Notes under the pieces: generated by a model
Told to the model about the DNA's origin: nothing
Seen by the model: the letters and a program-made list of their open reading frames with translations, nothing else
The model's database searches: none
Made by a program: the position numbers and the translations under genes
From: Imbricaverruca yamaguchii
Lineage: Eukaryota > Arthropoda > Thecostraca > Neoverrucidae
Length of the DNA: 64,000 nucleotides
Direction: 5' to 3'
Assembly (NCBI GenBank): GCA_034440575.1
Contig: JAOTOL010001387.1
Location: 703,501-767,500, forward strand
Shown: piece after piece, positions 59,606 to 64,000 of the stretch
Position numbering within the stretch: position 1 is the stretch's first letter
Layout of the letters: the number at the start of each line of letters is the position of its first letter

Positions 59606-62600
59606 TAGCTTGTGGCTATTATTGCACAGGATGGATATGTATGAATAAGTGAGCTGAATAGCTGAAAGGACGTAAGGATTAAGGACGTTGCATTCTAGAG
59701 CACTGCAGCCAGTCCATGGGACTCCAACTCCCGTCACATTGAATACCATCCACATGTCAATTTATGCTACACTAATATAGAAAAGAAAAGAAAGACATTA
59801 TACGTACACTTCAACATCGGGACAACTATTTCTATTTACACACACGCACAATTTTCGCAAACACACACACACGCACGCCCCGACCCCCCCCCCCCCTACG
59901 CGGAAGACGCCAGCGCCGGTGGGGTTGGTTACCTTGAGTGGCCTTGGCTGAGTACTTCCTCTCCTCCATCCGAAGACTTAGCCATCTGGCCACCGCTGGA
60001 CGCCCCTGAGGCGTCGGTCCGGCGGCCACCACCGCGCGTCTTCGAGTAACCTCTGTGCATCTCCCTCTTTCCTCAGTCTGTCCTGTTCTGCTCTCTTGAA
60101 TTTGCTATAGCACCGCCTCCTTTTTTCTGTACCCACCCCCAGGGCTTCAGGGTGAGCTCGCGCTTTTGATTCGTCGGATTTTCTTCCCCCAGGCCACTCG
60201 CAGCGTCAAGCCGCCTGGGGCCTTCATGGCGTTCTAGGAAGTTCTGAATTGGGTGGCGACTGCTCGAGATCCGGACCATTGACCTCACGGGTCGATGATC
60301 CTTCTGCCGGAGGTGGTTCAGCTGGTGTTTGGATCCCTGCCTGCCAGCTGAAGGTGCCAAGCCATTACTCGGGTCTTGCCCGGATGTTGTTGCCGGAGCC
60401 GCCTTCTGATCTTGGCGCCGGCGCCACTCGCGTTTGCTTTTATTTCTCGGACAAATATTTTAATCGGAAGGAGGTGACCGGGATCTGGTTCGGTTTCTGG
60501 CGGCCTGTTCTGGTGGGAAAATATTAAACATTTGGTGTCGAAAAATGTAAGCCTCCTTACAATGGCAATACTGCACGGCCAAAACAATATTTTGCTAACA
60601 TAGGTCAAACTATGATATTGTATGTCTGACGGGTCAATGTGCTGCATCCATGAAGCCATGCCCAATATCTGGGTGTTATTTCGTGACGCCAAGTATAATT
60701 GTGCGGAAATTTTTGGGTACACAAGAATTTGGTATGCTTGTTTTTTTTTAAAGACTTTTGGCGAACGGTAACGAATTCGTCACCATAATTGGTGATTTTC
60801 GTCGATGTGCTCTATGTACGTCCTATGTAGTCTATCTCCTGCCAAAATCTGGTATATACAATGTGTCACCATGATTTTATTCGGAACCCCGTAAAAAGAT
60901 GTAGTGCATGAGTAATACAGACATCGGTGACCTAAGGTCAGACTATGGTCTAGAAGGTAACGTAATTCGATGTGCTGCATCTTTGATGGACAGCGGATGT
61001 CTAGGCTTTGGAACCATTCCTCTAAGTGAAATACTTTGAGTCGTATGCGGTACCTCGTTTTTAACCCGGATGACCTTTCTTGCCCTCCGAAGATCGAACC
61101 GCTCGTTCTACTAAATAATTGTTGTTGCCTTACTTTTGCAAGCGACAAGGATCATGTCCTGATAAAACGAACGAAATCGGAGAGTATGCGAATAGGATGT
61201 TAAATGCGAATGCGAATGCGTTGCTAATACCATAGACATCTCAAACTGGGCCTTAGTGTGACCGGGCAGTAATATCTCAGGACGAGATCTTTGGAAGCTA
61301 CCCGGCGGAATATAGAGATCTGTCACATGGAGTGCCACGATAGATCACTATAAGTGGCTGGCCCTCCTGAGGCCGGACTGTGTTGAGTGGGGCCTGGATG
61401 TTTGGTGCCACCAAGTTGTAGCTTGAAATATACTGTAGAACTTCATGCTCATCACTGTCGATTTTGCCACTTACCCAGGCGTCGTGATGAGTGGTAAGAC
61501 ACTCCCACGAGGAGGACTGGCTCTGGAGGAGCAGGCCAGTGAACTCCTGTACCGCGGGTTTTGAGGCTCATGGTGAGGTATATAGTGATAAAACGGTTTT
61601 CTGGCAGTGGGACATTCTGAGACTGACTGCTGCGCAATTTAGAGAAGTGTTTAACTTACCCGACGATGAGGAATGCTATTGGCGATTAGAATGGCTGTGG
61701 CCGACCTCGGAACTGGGCAGTCGACATTGTCAACGTGCCAGATACAACTTTAAATGTCATTCCAACTACAGTCTGAATTCCGGAAATGTGCTCCCGGGAC
61801 TGGAGTAACGAATGGTCCAATAATTTTTTTACTCAGCCTTATGAACTTGATCAAAATGCCACCGACATTCAATTGCAGAAGAAGACCCATTGTCCAACGC
61901 CATAATGTGTGTTGGTGATTCTAAATAGTAAGAGAGGGGAGGGTGCGGCAAGGTCGCATCCATGGAACGTGGGTGGGCTGCGTGTCGAGTTCGAAGGAAA
62001 TGACTGATGGGCTGACTATGGCACGGATTGCAGAACGCCTGAGTGGCCTGCGAGTCCAACAGGCGAGGTGGCGGAGGTCTGTATGGAGTTGTCAGATGAG
62101 GTTTGTGCAGATGTTTGGGCAGTGGGACAGACTGTGGCGCAGGCTTGGGTTGGCAGGGTGTTATGGTGGTGCACATGACGGTCGTCTGGGTGATGATTAT
62201 CGTCAGACTGTATGCGGGTGTGGTGGCATTGGCCTAGGTCGGAGAGGTGGGTGAGACGAGAGCCGTGGGTCGAAAGGTGGAAAGGCGTGCAAAGTGTCGG
62301 GCTCGCCTGGAGATCGCCGACTGGTGGGATCCGGAGTGGCGAAGGGGTATTGTCAGTCTCTGAGCAGAGGGGGTAGAAAGCTGCGATGAGACTGGGTGAG
62401 GCGAATGAAACAAGAAAGTAGTATACCTGGGCTGATAGTATACTGTGGGGCACTGAGCTTGGAGATAGGCTGGACGTCTTATGCCGGCCGCCGGTGCAGG
62501 GGGGCGGGGGTGGAACGATTGGGCAATGGAACAAGGTCAGGAAGCATGGATCTGGAGGGAAGGGGGCGTTGTTCGTCAGTGAGCATAGGGTAGCCGCGTA

Positions 62601-62996
62601 GCTGTGTCGGTGGTAGTATAAGCGCAGACGCGTGTTTGATGCTGTTATGTGGTTCGGTGAAAAGCCTACTAGGTACTCACCATGTGGTGCGTGGGCTCTA
62701 GAAGCCACTGCGGGTGACATAATAATGACAGTGTAGCCTATTCCTCCTACGTGGTGACCCCCCCCCGACGAGAACAAGGCTCGAGTCTTCAATCGGCGAC
62801 ACAACTTCCGTACCGTCTTTGGTGTGGTGGTGTTGAAACAAATGAAGCAACTTTTGAACGACGAACTAAACGACAAATGAAGCAACTTTTGTTTGTTTTC
62901 TCCAGCTAGCCAGCAATTCAACTCAGCTCTTCGACATCGTCCAGGAGCACTACAAACAAAGCGCGTTTTTTCCTTTCATCTAATCACGCATTGGAA
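59604..62996. other. Probable intron or intergenic DNA, no confident gene
   Basis: 60,560-61,030 has loosely repeated words (GATGTGCTGCATC near 60,638 and 60,970). The longest non-repetitive open frame of the window, 301 codons on the minus strand at 62,921-62,016, lies here. It is rich in Ser, Thr, His and Pro, has no domain I can recognise, and the other minus frames are almost as open because that strand is C-rich and A/T-stop-poor. I give it about a one in seven chance of being coding. Confidence 0.4.
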
Positions 62997-63108
62997 GGTG
63001 TCTCGCATTGTCTCGCATTGTCTCGCATTGTCTCGCATTGTCTCACATTGTCGCAGATTGTCGCAGATTGTCGCAGATTGTCTCACATTGTCTCACATTG
63101 TCTCAGAT
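62997..63108. repeat. 10-bp minisatellite, TCTCGCATTG
   Basis: About eleven units of a 10-mer with variants TCTCACATTG and TCGCAGATTG. It lies downstream of the adenylyl cyclase exon in the direction of transcription, probably within the intron. Confidence 0.9.
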
Positions 63109-63223
63109 TTCTTCCAACACTCCTCGATGTCTCCCCTGTAGCTGACATGACACGAGTGTATTCGCCCCACTACAGCTGACAATAGACGATAATATAGCTT
63201 AATATGTGACTGGTATATAGGCG

Positions 63224-63697
63224 ACAAGGCGTCTCACTTGCAACTGACAATACACAAGAGGACGTCTCACCTGGGACTGGCAATACGCGACGGGACGTCT
63301 CGCTTACGACTGGCAATACAGGAGGGAAAGTGTCTCACCTGCGACTGGCAATACAGGATGGAAGGCGTCTCACCTGTGACTGGCAATACAGGAGGGAAGA
63401 CGTCTCACCTGAGACTGCCAATACAGGAGGGAAGGCGTCTCACCTACGACTTGCAATACAGGAGGGAAGGCGTCTCACCTGAGACTGGCAATACAGGAGG
63501 GAAGGCGTCTCACCTGAGACTGGCAATACAGGAGGGAAGGCTCTCACCTGTAGATAACAGTACTGGCTGACAAGACATGAGTGGAAGCGTATCACCTGTG
63601 AATGGCATCCGACCAGCGACGATGTCTCACCCGTTAACGACATCCGACCAGCGACGATGTCTCACCCGTTAACGACATCCGACCAGCGACGATGTCT
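63224..63697 (-). repeat. Intronic 34-35-bp minisatellite carrying donor-like sequence
   Basis: On the minus strand, the direction of the adenylyl cyclase gene, each of about 13 units starts with GTGAGACG, GTGAGACA or a close variant, preceded in most by CAG. Two sub-types exist. Two or three units next to the exon continue CATCGTCGCTGGTCGGATG. The distal units continue CGCCTTCCCTCCTGTATTGC. The first intron bases after the real exon (GTAAGACATCGTCGCTGG) are one more unit, so the array grew from the splice junction. Confidence 0.9.
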
Positions 63698-63698
63698 T

Positions 63699-63700
63699 AC
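63699..63700 (-). promoter_or_regulatory. 5' splice site (GT) of adenylyl cyclase exon
   Basis: Minus-strand GCACAG/GTAAGA, the strongest consensus match at this border and the one that closes the conserved reading frame. Confidence 0.8.
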
Positions 63701-63812
63701 CTGTGCAATTTGGTCGAACCTTCCGAACATCTCGTTGAGCGTCAGCACAAGGTCACTGGCACTGAGCTGTTCCGACAGTGGGGTGAAGTTGACGATGTCG
63801 GCGTACAAGATG
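63701..63812 (-). CDS. Adenylyl cyclase C1 catalytic-domain exon
   Basis: This exon encodes part of a membrane adenylyl cyclase (ATP to cyclic AMP and pyrophosphate, a G-protein effector). The minus strand gives one split codon plus 37 residues: ILYADIVNFTPLSEQLSASD followed by LVLTLNEMFGRFDQIAQ. YADIVNFT is the signature of class III cyclase domains, and its Asp is the first of two metal-binding acidic residues. LNEMFGRFDQIA is the adjoining conserved helix. The FDQIA ending and YADIV are closest to vertebrate types 2/4/7 (and, from memory, to insect Ac76E), but one exon cannot settle the subtype. The 112-bp length gives an incoming split codon and ends between codons at CAG/GTAAGA. An in-frame TGA lies 18 bp upstream of the first full codon's glycine, which supports the acceptor at 63,813-63,814. 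Preceding exons lie beyond the window. The following one (expected GDCYY motif) was not found to the left. Confidence 0.88.
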
Positions 63813-63814
63813 CT
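63813..63814 (-). promoter_or_regulatory. 3' splice site (AG) of adenylyl cyclase exon
   Basis: Minus-strand CGTTTTATCGGCAG/CATC. The pyrimidine tract is short; better-looking tracts occur in upstream repeat copies (ATTTTCTCCGCAG near 63,955). Confidence 0.7.
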
Positions 63815-63998
63815 GCCGATAAAACGTCCACGTCAAGCTTACATGCTGCCGAGGAAACGTCCATATCATATCAAAATGATTTTGTCGAGAAAACACTCAC
63901 GTCATGTTCATGGCATACTGTTGAAAAAAACGCCCACTTCACAAACACAGAATGCTGCGGAGAAAATGTGGACTTGATAAACATAATGTGTTGTGGAG
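63813..63998 (-). repeat. Intronic 33-37-bp minisatellite carrying acceptor-like sequence
   Basis: On the minus strand about five units repeat the pattern TGANGTGGACGTTTTNTCGG then CAGCAT. The unit nearest the exon supplies the actual splice acceptor. Further copies read CGTTTCCTCGGCAGCAT, GTTTTCTCGACAAAATC, CGTTTTTTTCAACAGTAT and ATTTTCTCCGCAGCATT. The array runs off the window edge. Confidence 0.75.
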
Positions 63999-64000
63999 AA

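Noticed and set aside
61491..61808. 105-codon plus-strand frame (FEAHGEVYSDKTVFWQWDIL...)
   Set aside because: Looks protein-like in places but matches no family and is overlapped by an open minus frame; no splice context.
62016..62921. 301-codon minus-strand open frame
   Set aside because: No recognisable domain. The strand is C-rich with few stops, so the other minus frames are also largely open. Kept only as a note in the region entry.

Overview
This is eukaryotic, animal genomic DNA, most likely from an arthropod. It is intron- and repeat-dominated, with no operons, no ribosome-binding sites and no compact genes. The arthropod call rests on an interstitial (TTAGG)n tract near 56.0 kb (the ancestral arthropod telomere motif), on an invertebrate-looking membrane adenylyl cyclase exon at the right edge, and on the mix of non-LTR retrotransposons and tRNA-derived SINEs. 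No species can be named from sequence alone.

Host gene content is small. The firmest piece is a 112-bp minus-strand exon at 63,701-63,812. It encodes part of the first catalytic domain of a class III adenylyl cyclase (type 2/4/7-like), including the metal-binding YADIVNFT motif. The gene runs right to left, so much of the sequence to its left may be intron. A second candidate is a three-exon plus-strand gene end at 24,588-25,625, with phase-compatible splice sites and no recognisable family.

Layout. 0-8 kb holds small terminal-repeat elements, a CR1-like RT scrap, a SINE, a (TA)n/(CA)n block and a decayed DDE-like transposase gene (5.5-6.8 kb). 8.3-11.2 kb is featureless. 11.2-20.0 kb is a cluster of five unrelated minisatellites with units of 16, 33, 43, 12 and 21 bp; the 33-bp array alone spans 5.5 kb. 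20-27 kb holds three tRNA-like SINEs, a transposase-like scrap and the candidate gene. 27.8-31.15 kb is a 5'-truncated non-LTR element. 31,877-37,589 is a second non-LTR element that looks full length, carries frameshifts and has a 10-bp target-site duplication. 38.5-44.8 kb and 49.0-53.2 kb are two inverted copies of one large non-coding element built from degenerate short tandem units. 53-58 kb has CR1-like fragments and (TTAGG)n. 58-63 kb shows little. 63.0-64.0 kb is the adenylyl cyclase exon embedded in minisatellites.

The most striking observation is at the right end. The minisatellites on both sides of the adenylyl cyclase exon have repeat units that contain the exon's own splice-junction sequence: about 13 donor-like copies on the downstream side and 4 acceptor-like copies on the upstream side. 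The inverted pair of large array-built elements is the second candidate for something undescribed. Nearly all long open frames here lie in tandem arrays whose unit length is a multiple of three, or in TA/CA runs, and are not evidence of proteins.
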